From Arthrobacter sp. Leaf137 (GTDB lineage Bacteria > Actinomycetota > Actinomycetes > Actinomycetales > Micrococcaceae), in the NCBI RefSeq assembly GCF_001423525.1, contig NZ_LMOI01000023.1, positions 62,001 through 126,000 of the forward strand: 64,000 bases of DNA. The letters are read 5' to 3'. Below the pieces are notes generated by a model. It did no database searches, was not told where the DNA came from, and was given only the letters and a program-made list of their open reading frames with translations. The position numbers were made by a program, and so were the translations under genes. Shown piece after piece: positions 1 through 8,401 of the stretch. Each line of letters begins with the position of its first letter. Positions within the stretch are counted from its first letter, which is position 1.

Positions 1-559
1 TCCCGCGGATCCCGGGCAGTTCCTCGTGGGCGTTGTCGCAGACGGTCACGACAAAGTCGGCCGCTGCCGCCACATCATCCATGGACTGGGGGGGCACGTC
101 GGGCAGGTCCAGGCCGTGGCGGCGGGCGGCCTCGACCGCGCCGGGAGCGATGCGGTCCGCGGGGTGCGTTCCTGCAGAGGCGGACGGGATGCTGCTGACC
201 TGACGCCACAGGGCAGCGGCCAGCTGGGAGCGGGCACTGTTGCGGGTGCAGATGAACAGGACGCGACCGGCATTCTGCACGACTCCGGGCACCAGTCCTT
301 CCAGGGCGCCGGCCGCCAGCCGGAAGTAGCTGCGGCGCTTGTCCGCTTCGGACCGGTGCCGGGTCGCCAGACCGGCGTCTTCCAGGGTTCGGAGGTGGTG
401 CGAAAGCAGGTTCGAGGGCATGCCGAGCTCGGACTGCAGTTCAGTGGGCGACAGGTCCCCGAGTGTCAGGAGGTCAACGATGCGCAGGCGGGCCGGATCG
501 GCAAGAGCCGCATGCCTGGCCACCCTCGCTTGGAATATGTCATCTGCCTCAGTTCTCAT
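1..559 (-). CDS. arsC: ArsR-family repressor fused to ArsC-type arsenate reductase (partial, runs off the left edge)
   Basis: This frame stays open from the ATG at 559 to the window edge (186 codons, no stop), so the 3' end is missing. Residues 1-100 are an ArsR-type winged helix (ADPARLRIVDLL, then PSNLLSHHLRTLEDAGL as recognition helix). From about residue 110 a low-molecular-weight tyrosine-phosphatase fold begins with the P-loop FICTRNSARSQ, which keeps the CX5R catalytic motif. Such phosphatases reduce arsenate to arsenite, and ArsR-ArsC fusions are known in Actinobacteria. The gene is divergent from the aquaporin gene with only 45 bp between. The fusion would let one polypeptide repress and reduce. 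The sensor cysteines of the ArsR half are not obvious, so its inducer is uncertain. Confidence 0.85.
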   Translation of the reverse strand, partial: MRTEADDIFQARVARHAALADPARLRIVDLLTLGDLSPTELQSELGMPSNLLSHHLRTLEDAGLATRHRSEADKRRSYFRLAAGALEGLVPGVVQNAGRVLFICTRNSARSQLAAALWRQVSSIPSASAGTHPADRIAPGAVEAARRHGLDLPDVPPQSMDDVAAAADFVVTVCDNAHEELPGIRG

Positions 560-595
560 TGATTCAATTTTGACTGAGTTAATTCTTTCGGTCAA
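559..595 (-). promoter_or_regulatory. Leaderless-type promoter and small palindrome of the arsR-arsC fusion
   Basis: On the minus strand TTGACC (595-590), a 17-base spacer and CAAAAT (572-567) form a good -35/-10 pair. Only 7 bases separate the -10 from the ATG, so the transcript is probably leaderless. TTGATTCAA (559-567) is a perfect odd palindrome overlapping the start and is a candidate operator. Confidence 0.5.
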
Positions 596-604
596 GCTGG
601 TTCT

Positions 605-1345
605 ATGACTTCACACCAGCCGCCGTTGTGGCGCCGCGCCCTTGCTGAGATATTCGGGACCGCCCTGCTCGTTGCCATCGTCGTCGGTTCCGGGATCGCC
701 GCCCAGCAGCTCTCACCCAATGACGTTGGCCTGCAGCTGCTCCAGAACAGCACAGCGACCGTCTTGGGCCTGACCGTGCTGATCCTGGTCTTCGGACCGG
801 TCAGCGGCGCGCATTTCAACCCTGTCGTGTCCCTGGCGGACTGGTTCCTGGGCCGGCGCAGCGGCTCCGGCCTCTCCCTGCCGGACGTGGGCGCCTACAT
901 GGCGGCGCAGGTGGCCGGGGCCATCGGCGGCAGCGCACTGGCCAACGCCATGTTCGACGTCGGAACATCCATCTCCGCCAAGGACCGCGCCACCACCGGG
1001 CACCTGCTCGGTGAGGTTGTCGCCACGGCGGGGCTGATCCTGCTGATCTTCACCCTTGCGGCAACCAACCGCGGCGCCCTCGCAGCACCCGCCGTCGGCG
1101 CCTATATCGGCGCTGCATACTGGTTCACCTCCTCGACCTCGTTCGCCAACCCCGCAGTGACCGTCGGCCGGATCTTCAGCGACACCTTCGCCGGCATCGC
1201 TCCGGGATCGGTGCCGCCCTTCGTGATCGCCCAACTGATCGGCGCGGCCGTCGGCCTGGGCCTGCTGCTCCTGCTGTTCCCGGCCGCTGCCCGCGCAGCC
1301 GATGACGTCGTTATCCCGCACAGCGCCAAAGCCACCAAGCCATAA
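605..1345 (+). CDS. aqpS: MIP/aquaporin-family channel, probable arsenite channel
   Basis: This 246-residue protein has about six hydrophobic segments and the two half-helix signatures of aquaporins: NPV at residues 72-74 (GAHFNPVVS) and NPA at 182-184 (FANPAVT). In ars clusters such channels (AqpS type) let arsenite formed by ArsC leave the cell down its gradient, in place of or beside an ArsB/Acr3 pump. No pump is visible here, although one could lie beyond the left edge. Its neighbours are the divergent ArsR-ArsC fusion and a downstream arsR. The first Asn motif is NPV rather than NPA, which occurs in this subfamily. The fold is certain; arsenite as substrate is inferred from context. Confidence 0.85.
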   Translation: MTSHQPPLWRRALAEIFGTALLVAIVVGSGIAAQQLSPNDVGLQLLQNSTATVLGLTVLILVFGPVSGAHFNPVVSLADWFLGRRSGSGLSLPDVGAYMAAQVAGAIGGSALANAMFDVGTSISAKDRATTGHLLGEVVATAGLILLIFTLAATNRGALAAPAVGAYIGAAYWFTSSTSFANPAVTVGRIFSDTFAGIAPGSVPPFVIAQLIGAAVGLGLLLLLFPAAARAADDVVIPHSAKATKP

Positions 1346-1380
1346 CCCTCCCGCAGGCAAACATCACGCAGGCGGCGCAC

Positions 1381-1411
1381 ATATTGATGAACGTCAATAT
1401 TGGGGCATAAT
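1381..1411 (+). promoter_or_regulatory. arsR operator and promoter
   Basis: ATATTGATGAACGTCAATAT (1381-1400) has perfect 7-base arms (ATATTGA/TCAATAT) around 6 bases, the usual form of an ArsR site. It overlaps the presumed -35 (TTGATG, 1384-1389). A -10 CATAAT sits at 1406-1411, 7 bases before the arsR ATG, and no Shine-Dalgarno is present. ArsR binding here would block its own leaderless transcript. Confidence 0.75.
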
Positions 1412-1417
1412 GGATAG

Positions 1418-1765
1418 ATGACCTCACTGCCGCTGCTAGAACCAGCCACGGACACCGCCTGCTGTGCGCCGGCAGTGCCCAGCCTGGGCGCTGCCGAGGC
1501 GAACGACAGGGCGGCGGTCTTCAAGGCCCTTGCCGACCCGAACCGGCTGCGGCTGCTGTCCATCGTCAAGAACGCCCAAGGCGGCGAAGCCTGCGTCTGC
1601 GACCTGACCGATCCGCTGGATCTCACCCAGCCGACCGTGTCCCACCACCTGAAGATCCTCGTTGACGCCGGCCTGCTGCACCGCGAAAAACGCGGCACCT
1701 GGGCCTACTTTTCGCTCGTCCCCGGCGCCCTGGAGCGCACCGCAGGTCTGCTGGAGAGCCTGTGA
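1418..1765 (+). CDS. arsR: ArsR/SmtB arsenite-responsive repressor
   Basis: This 115-residue winged-helix repressor releases its operator when arsenite binds cysteines. The recognition helix is TQPTVSHHLKIL (about 70-81). Candidate metal ligands are Cys15-Cys16 near the N-terminus and the pair in EACVCDL (Cys59, Cys61). The N-terminal Cys pair resembles the Corynebacterium glutamicum ArsR site rather than the E. coli one. The ATG at 1418 follows an operator/-10 without a Shine-Dalgarno site. The stop overlaps the next GTG by 4 bases (GTGA), so the acetyltransferase is translationally coupled and under the same arsenite control. Confidence 0.92.
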   Translation: MTSLPLLEPATDTACCAPAVPSLGAAEANDRAAVFKALADPNRLRLLSIVKNAQGGEACVCDLTDPLDLTQPTVSHHLKILVDAGLLHREKRGTWAYFSLVPGALERTAGLLESL

Positions 1766-2286
1766 CCCCCGCGGTTCCGACGGGCGTCTCCGTCCGTTCC
1801 ATGCGTCAGGAGGATTGGCCGGATGTTCGGGACATCTTCCAGGAGGGAATCGACACCGGCCACGCCACCTTCGAATCCGCAGCGCCCGACTGGGACCGAT
1901 TCGACACTTCCCGGCTTTCCCGCCATCGGCTCGTTGCCGAAATCGCGCAGGGCCGAATCGTCGGTTGGGCGGCCGTCTCGCCCGTTTCAGCCCGCCCCGT
2001 CTACTCCGGTGTCGTCGAACACTCTGTGTACGTAGCCTCTACTGCCCGGCGCCTGGGCATCGGCAAAGCCCTCCTTGAAGCGCTTATCAAGTCCACCGAG
2101 CGCCAGGGCATCTGGACTGTCCAGGCCAGCGTCTTCCCCGAGAACGAAGCCAGCCTCAAACTCCACCAGGCCCACGGCTTCTCCATTGTCGGACACCGGC
2201 AGCGCATCGCCCGGATGACCCACGGCCCCCTGAACGGGCAGTGGCGTGACACCCTCCTGATCGAACGCCGCTCACCCAGCATCTAA
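1762..2286 (+). CDS. GNAT acetyltransferase, ArsN1/phosphinothricin acetyltransferase-like
   Basis: This 174-residue GNAT protein starts with GTG at 1762, overlapping the arsR stop. The acetyl-CoA loop is in RRLGIGKALLEALI (about residues 94-107), followed by the strand and helix around VFPENEASLKLHQAHGF typical of the phosphinothricin acetyltransferase family. ArsN1 proteins of this family acetylate the organoarsenical antibiotic arsinothricin and sit in ars operons. Coupling to arsR here supports that reading. Bialaphos/phosphinothricin or another amine are alternative substrates that sequence alone cannot separate. Confidence 0.75.
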   Translation: MTPAVPTGVSVRSMRQEDWPDVRDIFQEGIDTGHATFESAAPDWDRFDTSRLSRHRLVAEIAQGRIVGWAAVSPVSARPVYSGVVEHSVYVASTARRLGIGKALLEALIKSTERQGIWTVQASVFPENEASLKLHQAHGFSIVGHRQRIARMTHGPLNGQWRDTLLIERRSPSI

Positions 2287-2314
2287 CCAGGCAGCCGGCG
2301 TCAGGGAGGGAAAC

Positions 2315-2845
2315 ATGGAGCCGTCAAAGATAGAGATCCTGGCCGGATACGCACGGACCCGGGGCGACCTTGATAGGTGGCTGGAAGGCGTCCCTGCCGA
2401 GGAGCTTCGCCGTAAGAGCAACGGCACGAAGTGGACTAATGAAGAACTGCTCTTCCACATGGTTTTCGGTTATATGGTGGTCCGTGCTCTGCTTCCACTC
2501 GTCCACCTCATCAGCCGGCTCCCCACACCTATCGGCAAGGCCTTCGCCGCACTCCTGAACGCGGGCACGCGCCCCTTCGACGTCATCAACTACTGGGGCT
2601 CCACGGGTGCGGCACTCTACTTCAACAAGCGGCGGATGGCCCGGAAACTCGGAAAAACCATCAACGCCATCACCCGCAGGCTGGAGCGCGAGAGCAGCGC
2701 ATCGCTGGCCAGATCGATGTCGTTCCCGGACCGGTGGGATCCGTTCTTCGCACCCACCATGACGCTCAACGATGTCTATGCCTATCCCACAAAGCACTTC
2801 GACTTCCATGCAGGGCAACTCAGCCTCGGCCGCCCGCACCGGTAA
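2315..2845 (+). CDS. DinB-superfamily protein
   Basis: This 176-residue protein has a DinB-like four-helix pattern. WTNEELLFHMVFGY (about 46-59) carries the first His of the usual three-His metal site, and KHFDFHAGQL near the C-terminus (His161, His165) supplies the others. Family members are thiol-dependent enzymes or metal-binding proteins, in Actinobacteria often mycothiol-linked. The insert of about 40 hydrophobic residues after the first His (ALLPLVHLISRLPTPIGKAF) is longer than in short DinB proteins. It starts 28 bases after the acetyltransferase, preceded by AGGGAGG. A role in arsenic or oxidative stress is only suggested by position. Confidence 0.7.
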   Translation: MEPSKIEILAGYARTRGDLDRWLEGVPAEELRRKSNGTKWTNEELLFHMVFGYMVVRALLPLVHLISRLPTPIGKAFAALLNAGTRPFDVINYWGSTGAALYFNKRRMARKLGKTINAITRRLERESSASLARSMSFPDRWDPFFAPTMTLNDVYAYPTKHFDFHAGQLSLGRPHR

Positions 2846-2870
2846 ACCGCATGGACGCGCGCCTGTAATG

Positions 2871-3218
2871 ATGGGCCGTGTGACTATCGCGAAGACAATC
2901 CTGCTGTTCATTCTTGCCGCCGCCGCGGAAATCGGCGGCGCGTGGCTGGTCTGGCAGTCTGTCAGGGAAGGTAAGGAATGGTGGTGGGCCGGACTGGGCG
3001 TCATCGCCCTCGGTATTTACGGTTTCGCTGCGACATTGCAGCCGGACGCGCACTTCGGCCGGATCCTTGCCGCCTACGGGGGTGTGTTCGTCGCCGGGTC
3101 GCTGCTGTGGGGTATGGCCTTTGACGGTTTCCGGCCCGACAGGTGGGACATCGCAGGTTCTGCGATCTGCCTGCTCGGGGTCGCCGTCATCATGTTCGCG
3201 CCCCGCAACGCAGGTTGA
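2871..3218 (+). CDS. YnfA/UPF0060-family small membrane protein
   Basis: This is a polytopic protein of about 115 residues with four hydrophobic segments and the family hallmark LLFILAAAAEIGGAWLVW near the N-terminus and GRILAAYGGVFVAGSLLWG in the middle. The family resembles small multidrug-resistance transporters, but its substrate is not established. The frame opens further upstream inside the DinB gene. I place the start at the ATG/ATG pair 2868-2873 or the GTG at 2880, because family homology begins there. It lies just downstream of the DinB gene. Confidence 0.8.
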   Translation: MGRVTIAKTILLFILAAAAEIGGAWLVWQSVREGKEWWWAGLGVIALGIYGFAATLQPDAHFGRILAAYGGVFVAGSLLWGMAFDGFRPDRWDIAGSAICLLGVAVIMFAPRNAG

Positions 3219-3230
3219 AATACTAAATCA

Positions 3231-3542
3231 GTGACCCACGAGTTGAGAGTTATCCCGGGCTGCCCCAACAGCATTGCTGCGCTGGAACTTTTCCGTCGCG
3301 CCCTGTCCGCCGAAGGCAAAGCGGCGGATATCCGCGTGGTCGAGCTCAGTAACGAGGAGCAGGCAGAAGCTTTGAACTTCCACGGTTCGCCCTCCTTCAT
3401 CGCCGGCGGCCGCGACCTGATTCCCTCAACCACTGCCCCTTCTCTGACCTGCAGGGTCTACCGAACCCGAGCGGGCCTGGCTGGCCTACCCTCCCAAGAA
3501 GATCTCCAGGCGGCCCTTCGCTTGGCGTCGCGTACTTCCTAG
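3231..3542 (+). CDS. Small thioredoxin-fold protein
   Basis: This 103-residue protein starts with GTG at 3231, 12 bases after the YnfA-like gene. The pattern resembles a small thioredoxin or glutaredoxin fold: strand, PGCPNS (one Cys where a CxxC would be), helix, and later the cis-Pro-like HGSPSFIAGGRDL. Proteins of this kind are annotated near mercury or arsenic genes in Actinobacteria. With a single cysteine in the motif, a monothiol redox or binding role is likelier than a classical dithiol oxidoreductase. Substrate unknown. Confidence 0.65.
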   Translation: MTHELRVIPGCPNSIAALELFRRALSAEGKAADIRVVELSNEEQAEALNFHGSPSFIAGGRDLIPSTTAPSLTCRVYRTRAGLAGLPSQEDLQAALRLASRTS

Positions 3543-4278
3543 GCGTGCCGTGGTCAGGCCTTTCCGCTCGATGCGGGCCGCTGGAATCATCTCACCGGCC
3601 GCACCATAGCCTTTTCAAGACATCAATCCATTGCAACCGGTCGCCGAAGGAACCAAGGCTCTGCCCTATTCATCGCCAGGCGCGTGTCCCCCAAATCAGA
3701 GGGAACCGTCTCGAAACCCTTGGGATACGAGGCGTCTCACTGACTGTTTGAACGCTCAGCGCCCGTGGGTGAATCCTGGGACGCGTCGATTTTTGCAACT
3801 CTGTATCGCAACCCGCTCTGTCGGCCCCGGCAGTCACTATTAGTTTCGAGACGACGAGCACTACGTGCCCTGATTCCATGAACGCGTCCTGTTGCAGTAC
3901 ACGCCAACCTGACGTCAGTTAGGGTGCGAAATTCGGTCAGAATAGGACGAAAATTCCCATTTACTGACATGCGCTCGGGACATCTGAGAGCTCATTCTGA
4001 CGGCTCCGGTGTGCCAGTAGGAAGCGGGCACCGACTTCCGGGCGAGCCAGCCAGCCAGCGCCGAATCCTGCGGCGGCACTCCTCCCCCGCCGCAGCCGGT
4101 CGCTACTCACAGTGGAAACTGGTAATGAGTTTTCTCTTTCGCTGGCGATTGCGCAGACGCTGCCGCCAACCGGTGAAGGCCCAGGAACGCGAGCAGCAAT
4201 CAGAACTAAAAGGGCAGTGATCCGAACCTTCCAGTGCCGCGCCGAACCTAGGGCAGGCGGTTGACGAGTCCGTGGCCC
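3543..4278. other. Intergenic stretch with res-like sites, no gene seen
   Basis: No convincing coding region. It holds the res-like repeat at 3706-3740 and a second half-site GTTTCGAGAC at 3843-3852. The genes at 3.5 kb and 4.3 kb point toward each other, so this stretch lies between their 3' ends and at a module border. Confidence 0.6.
3706..3740. repeat. res-like site A, near-identical to 23356-23390
   Basis: The 35 bases here match 23356-23390 at 33 positions in the same orientation. They start with GTCTCGAAACCC (3708) and end with GAGGCGTCTCAC. The copy at 23.36 kb lies upstream of a serine recombinase pseudogene, as Tn3-type res subsites do. The two copies are direct repeats about 19.65 kb apart. 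Confidence 0.75.
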
Positions 4279-5343
4279 CTATGTGGCGGGCGGATGCTGG
4301 TCGAGGGGAAAAAGGACTCTAGTTGCTTTTGTTGTTGCGCTGTCTAGTCTCGTCGTGGATTCCTGCCCTGTGACCCGTTGGCCGGGGGATGCGTTCGTTG
4401 ATTGCACGGAAACGGTGGGGGCTTGAAAGGCTGTGAGTTCACCGTGGGGTTTGAGTATGTCGGAGTTGAGTTGAAGGCTGACCCTCTTACCGACCTCCAA
4501 AGAGCTAGGTAGTGCCCAAGACAGGCCAACGATCCCGCCAGTAGCGAGGGCGGTCGTCTGCATCACGTTGCCGGCGAGGTCGAGGAGGGACGGGTTTCGG
4601 AACAGCCTCTGCTCGAGTTGTACGGACAAGATGGTTCCCGGCGGGACGGCGTCGGGGCCGACGGAACGGATTGTAATAAGTTCCGGCCGCCAACTGCGGT
4701 ATCCATTGGCCCATTCAATGGGTACCCATGAGGCGCCGAGCGCCGCGCCCCAGACCTGGCTCTGCTGTGTGGAGGACGGCGCTTCTATGACTGCCACGGC
4801 TGCTCCTTGCTGTGGTCCCTGAACCTCGATGGTTGTAGGCAACGGCGCGGTGATTATGTCTTGAGGGTATTGGTTGGGGCGTCCGCGCCCCAGACGTAGT
4901 GAGTACTCGACCCCCGGTGGAAGGTCTTCATCAATTTTCAAAGCCAACGCCATGCGGCCGTCTCCTCGTAGGGCAGGGCCACCAAGTTCCTGCACGGGGA
5001 GCCGACGATTTCCTTGCAAAAGGACTGGCCCTTCGGCCGTGTACATTCGGTCGTCCCAGGCCACCACCAGAACTGAACCGCGCCGAAGAGTCGCACCCTC
5101 TACTCGCAGCTTGCCTCCTAGGCGTCTCGGCGCCTCAAATACTCGCCCCTCGGCAACTGGAACAAACATGGACCCAGGACCGGGCAGGAGACGAACTGTA
5201 ATTGAGACGGGAGCGGCTTGTGCGCGGCTGCCGTCGAGAACGAGCATGGTGGAAAATGCCAGACCTCCAAAGGCGGCCGACAAAACTCTGCGCCGTCCGA
5301 TGGTACGGCCCGTGGCTCCAGTGCTATCAACGCTTTCTAGCAT
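4279..5343 (-). CDS. Secreted hypothetical protein with twin-arginine-like signal
   Basis: This 354-residue protein is not one I recognise. Residues 17-45 look like a Tat signal: RRRVLSAAFG, a hydrophobic run (LAFSTMLVL) and an AQA-type cleavage region. The mature part is rich in beta-strand patterns and Gly/Pro/Val, like an extracellular beta-sandwich protein, with no cysteine cluster or catalytic motif I can name. It is the third gene of a three-gene operon (8401 to 4279), starting 15 bases after the membrane protein stop. Co-transcription with a DUF1906 cell-wall-type protein suggests a role outside the membrane. Confidence 0.75.
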   Translation of the reverse strand: MLESVDSTGATGRTIGRRRVLSAAFGGLAFSTMLVLDGSRAQAAPVSITVRLLPGPGSMFVPVAEGRVFEAPRRLGGKLRVEGATLRRGSVLVVAWDDRMYTAEGPVLLQGNRRLPVQELGGPALRGDGRMALALKIDEDLPPGVEYSLRLGRGRPNQYPQDIITAPLPTTIEVQGPQQGAAVAVIEAPSSTQQSQVWGAALGASWVPIEWANGYRSWRPELITIRSVGPDAVPPGTILSVQLEQRLFRNPSLLDLAGNVMQTTALATGGIVGLSWALPSSLEVGKRVSLQLNSDILKPHGELTAFQAPTVSVQSTNASPGQRVTGQESTTRLDSATTKATRVLFPLDQHPPAT

Positions 5344-5358
5344 CGTAAGTCCTAAACG

Positions 5359-5988
5359 TTAGGGTCCGAGCGGAGATGGTCCGCTCAGAAAGGGGATGAT
5401 GAAGGGATGCCAGGTCGCATGCTGGATGAGAGCAAGAACGGCGTAGATGCCCGAAGGGACCAGGGCGCGCTTCCACTGATGGAGCCGGTTCCCCGAGAAG
5501 GCGATAACTCCCATAGCCAAGGCCGTACAGAGCGAGGGCACCGCAATCAACAGTTCTTGGAACGGTCGGGGCCAACAGCCTTGTTCGTGGCATTGGTCTG
5601 AAGGGCCGACGAACTCAAATCCGGAGACAAAGGGGAGGAAGACCAAGGTGGTAAGGAATAAGAGGACCGCTCCGACCAGTTGCATTGTGTCTATAAGAGG
5701 TCCGTTAGATCGGTCCGGGCTGGGGGAGGAAAGCAGCGCTAGCCCAGTCGCAGTTAGAAGAAGCATGAGCACCCAGTTGCCTGGATGTGTTTCCGGGTAG
5801 ACCAAACCGGACCGGACAAGGGACACCGTTTCGAGCCCGCCGTCTCCTACGCCTGTCCAAATCCCTGCCGCCAAAACTATGGCCACACCCGTGGTCAATT
5901 GTGCGAAACGGAGGACTTGATTTACCCGCCTTCGGCCGGCTCTAAAGTGCGTCATCGCGCTCGGATCACTCATATTTCTCTTCTCCAT
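5359..5988 (-). CDS. Polytopic membrane protein, unknown function
   Basis: This 209-residue protein has about five hydrophobic segments (LTTGVAIVLAAGIW, WVLMLLLTATGLALL, MQLVGAVLLFLTTLVFLPF, LLIAVPSLCTALAMGVIAF, SGIYAVLALIQHA). Between the third and fourth lies a short loop with two Cys (DQCHEQGCW), possibly a disulfide outside the cell. No family recognised. The ATG at 5988 lies 4 bases after the stop of the DUF1906 gene, with AGAAAAGAGAA upstream, so the two are translationally linked. Confidence 0.7.
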   Translation of the reverse strand: MEKRNMSDPSAMTHFRAGRRRVNQVLRFAQLTTGVAIVLAAGIWTGVGDGGLETVSLVRSGLVYPETHPGNWVLMLLLTATGLALLSSPSPDRSNGPLIDTMQLVGAVLLFLTTLVFLPFVSGFEFVGPSDQCHEQGCWPRPFQELLIAVPSLCTALAMGVIAFSGNRLHQWKRALVPSGIYAVLALIQHATWHPFIIPFLSGPSPLGP

Positions 5989-5992
5989 TGCC

Positions 5993-8401
5993 CTATCCGC
6001 CTAGCCGGATCATCGCCCTGGCGTATGCGCGTCCGCAGGTCTCTGCCTGGCTTTGAGTAGGTAGATTCGCAGCGGATGCGGCGTTTTTTAGGGCTTCGAC
6101 TGTGAGCGGGAAGTTTTGTACCGGACCGACATCGATACCATCCACCACAGCCTTGAATGCGTTTGCGATATTGGTTTCAGAAGAGCCGAACCGCTCGGCA
6201 TAGAACTTTTTGATTCGCTGGCTGGCTGTGAGCTTATACAGTTGCCGCATGGTGTCGGACAATAATGGTGCCGGGCTGCCCTTAAGCGCTTTCGCGACCA
6301 ACCAGGCGTCGGCGTCTGCGACCACGTCATCATAGCCAAACGCTGAAGACGCACCGCCGATTTTCTCCGTCATCCACGTCATCAGGTCCGGCTTAGTGGT
6401 TAGCCTGTCGTACTCCCCCCACACCTGCAACAGATCAAGTGGCCAGCCGCCCAAGTCACCAAGGCCGTAGCCGCCGACGGCCGTCGGCACTCCCCAATTG
6501 ACGTACCCGAGGACAGTCGCTGCCCAGTGAGCCACGTCGCGGGCACTGGCCGGAGCAGCTGGCGTCATTTTGCCTAGCGCGCTACGCGCCGCCCCTCGGG
6601 CTATGACAGCCGACTCATTCGCGTCTACCGTCGGCGTGTATACCGGCCACAACGCCCCACCAGAGTATTTGGGGGTTCGCAACCAGTCCAGAATGTATTC
6701 CGGGATGAACACCTTGTAGGAGGCGATCGGAGTGAAAAGCGTATTGGCGGCGCTGATGTCAAGCTCGCAGGCGACTTCGGCACGGACGACCCATTCGAAA
6801 GCGATATCGAATCCGGTTGGGGAGTTTTCCGGTGCCTCCAGTTCAACAGGTGGCGACACGACACGGGTGAGGTCCACGGAAGACGCCTTCGAGGAAACAA
6901 CTACGTGATCGATGCCCGTTGTGATGCCACCGAGGTTTTCAGAGACTTCGATTATCTGGTTGTAATGCCATTGGGCTGGCATCGGGAAGCCCATGTTGCC
7001 TGAGAATCCCGTGGACATACCGGCAACAAAAGCCCCACTGGCCTTGCTGCCGTCAAGAACCACCTGACACACATTGCGGGTACCGTACACGCCTACCGCA
7101 TACTTGCCGTTAAGGGCTGCGTTCATGACGTCGTTCACGCCCGTGAAGAAATCGCTGACCGGGCCCTGAATCACCTCCCCTACTGGGTCGAAATCCACGG
7201 TGAAGAAAACGAGGCTTCCTTCGGGAAAACCCAGGGCCCTACACCTCTCCAGCGCCTCGCGGCCGTGGGTTCGACCGTTTTCGTAGGTCATCGTGGACGC
7301 ACTGTTGTTGAACCTTTGATGAATGGGGAAGAGACGCAACCCCGCGGAGCGTAGCACGTCCAGTTCGGCTGATGTTATGAACTTTTCGGCACCAACCGTG
7401 TACCGCCCGACGTGCGTGTAACCCCTCGAGCGGGCCCCCATTGCCTGCGCGGCGGAGAGTTGCTTGTTGGTGTCGAACCCTTTCGTAGTGATGCTCGTGT
7501 CCCCTGAGGACACAAGGAGGTTGCACCACGTGGTGTAATCCCCGGCCCCCGTGGAAGGGAGCTCCATAAAACTCTGAAACTCCAGAACTTTGGACGATGT
7601 GGTTGCATCGAATGTTCCTGTGAAGGGAACGCCTAGCCCATTGAACCGCATGATGGCTTGAAAGAGCCGGACAAAGCTCCTGGTGCCGTCGGTGCTGCCA
7701 ACTTTGACGGAGGCCTGTGATCGTAGCCCATCCCTGGTGCCAGGACCGAAGTTCCCGTTAGCCACCCCGTCGGCCATACCGAACTCGTACTGGAGCGCGA
7801 AGAGGGTGGCGGTTTGCACTTGCCTGGAAAAGATTCCATCGCAGGGTACGAGCGAAAAGTCTTTTCGAGCGGAGTATTTTCCATTCAACCAGCGTTGAAC
7901 GTCGCGAATCGATGGCGTCCCGGCGCTGAAGAACGGTATGACCTCAGCATCCATCGAAAGTAGGAATGCCATGAGCTTTACGTCAACGGAGACGTCATTG
8001 ACGCTCAAGCCCAAATTGCTTCTTAGATCACCTATAGAGGACGCCAGAGAAGCAAACGTAATTGTTCCGCTCGTGCTGTAGTCCCCCTCCTTTCCTTTGC
8101 ACCAAAGGCTTCCGCTAAGAATGCGCATGATGTTTGCATTCTTTGTATAATTTGTATCTATTCGCCCGATCTGCGAACTAAAGGCTGCGGTGGTAGCGTC
8201 CCCGAATCCAGAAGCAACTGGTGAGATGCCCAATTCGGCCTGAAGCGCACGACGCAGTCCGAATATTACATCCCATCCAGTTATTCCGTTCTCCATAACT
8301 GGAACCCACCCGGCTTTTCCGCCGTAAGTCTGATTCAACCATTTCTGCGAATTGAGTATTTGCGGATCCAAAAAGTTTTCCTTATAGGATTTCAGACCCA
8401 A
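5993..8401 (-). CDS. DUF1906 (Rv2525c-like glycoside-hydrolase-like) protein with peptidoglycan-binding-like N-terminus
   Basis: This 802-residue protein begins with two or three degenerate peptidoglycan-binding-like repeats (about 10-280; for example VQRWLNGKY, PCDGIFSRQ, NFGPGTRDG). Residues about 305-510 match the DUF1906 glycoside-hydrolase-like TIM-barrel fold (KGFDTN at its first strand, FFTVDFDP, GVYGTRNVC, AQWHYNQ, GIDHVVV). The last 290 residues are a helical domain I cannot name. There is no signal peptide, so release would need another route or the protein acts inside. It heads a tight operon with a membrane protein and a Tat-exported protein. Peptidoglycan or another wall polymer is the likely target, by inference only. 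Confidence 0.75.
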   Translation of the reverse strand: MGLKSYKENFLDPQILNSQKWLNQTYGGKAGWVPVMENGITGWDVIFGLRRALQAELGISPVASGFGDATTAAFSSQIGRIDTNYTKNANIMRILSGSLWCKGKEGDYSTSGTITFASLASSIGDLRSNLGLSVNDVSVDVKLMAFLLSMDAEVIPFFSAGTPSIRDVQRWLNGKYSARKDFSLVPCDGIFSRQVQTATLFALQYEFGMADGVANGNFGPGTRDGLRSQASVKVGSTDGTRSFVRLFQAIMRFNGLGVPFTGTFDATTSSKVLEFQSFMELPSTGAGDYTTWCNLLVSSGDTSITTKGFDTNKQLSAAQAMGARSRGYTHVGRYTVGAEKFITSAELDVLRSAGLRLFPIHQRFNNSASTMTYENGRTHGREALERCRALGFPEGSLVFFTVDFDPVGEVIQGPVSDFFTGVNDVMNAALNGKYAVGVYGTRNVCQVVLDGSKASGAFVAGMSTGFSGNMGFPMPAQWHYNQIIEVSENLGGITTGIDHVVVSSKASSVDLTRVVSPPVELEAPENSPTGFDIAFEWVVRAEVACELDISAANTLFTPIASYKVFIPEYILDWLRTPKYSGGALWPVYTPTVDANESAVIARGAARSALGKMTPAAPASARDVAHWAATVLGYVNWGVPTAVGGYGLGDLGGWPLDLLQVWGEYDRLTTKPDLMTWMTEKIGGASSAFGYDDVVADADAWLVAKALKGSPAPLLSDTMRQLYKLTASQRIKKFYAERFGSSETNIANAFKAVVDGIDVGPVQNFPLTVEALKNAASAANLPTQSQAETCGRAYARAMIRLGG

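Noticed and set aside
26..562. Long plus-strand frames over the ArsR-ArsC region
   Set aside because: They run antisense to the fusion gene, whose minus-strand frame has clear ArsR and phosphatase motifs.
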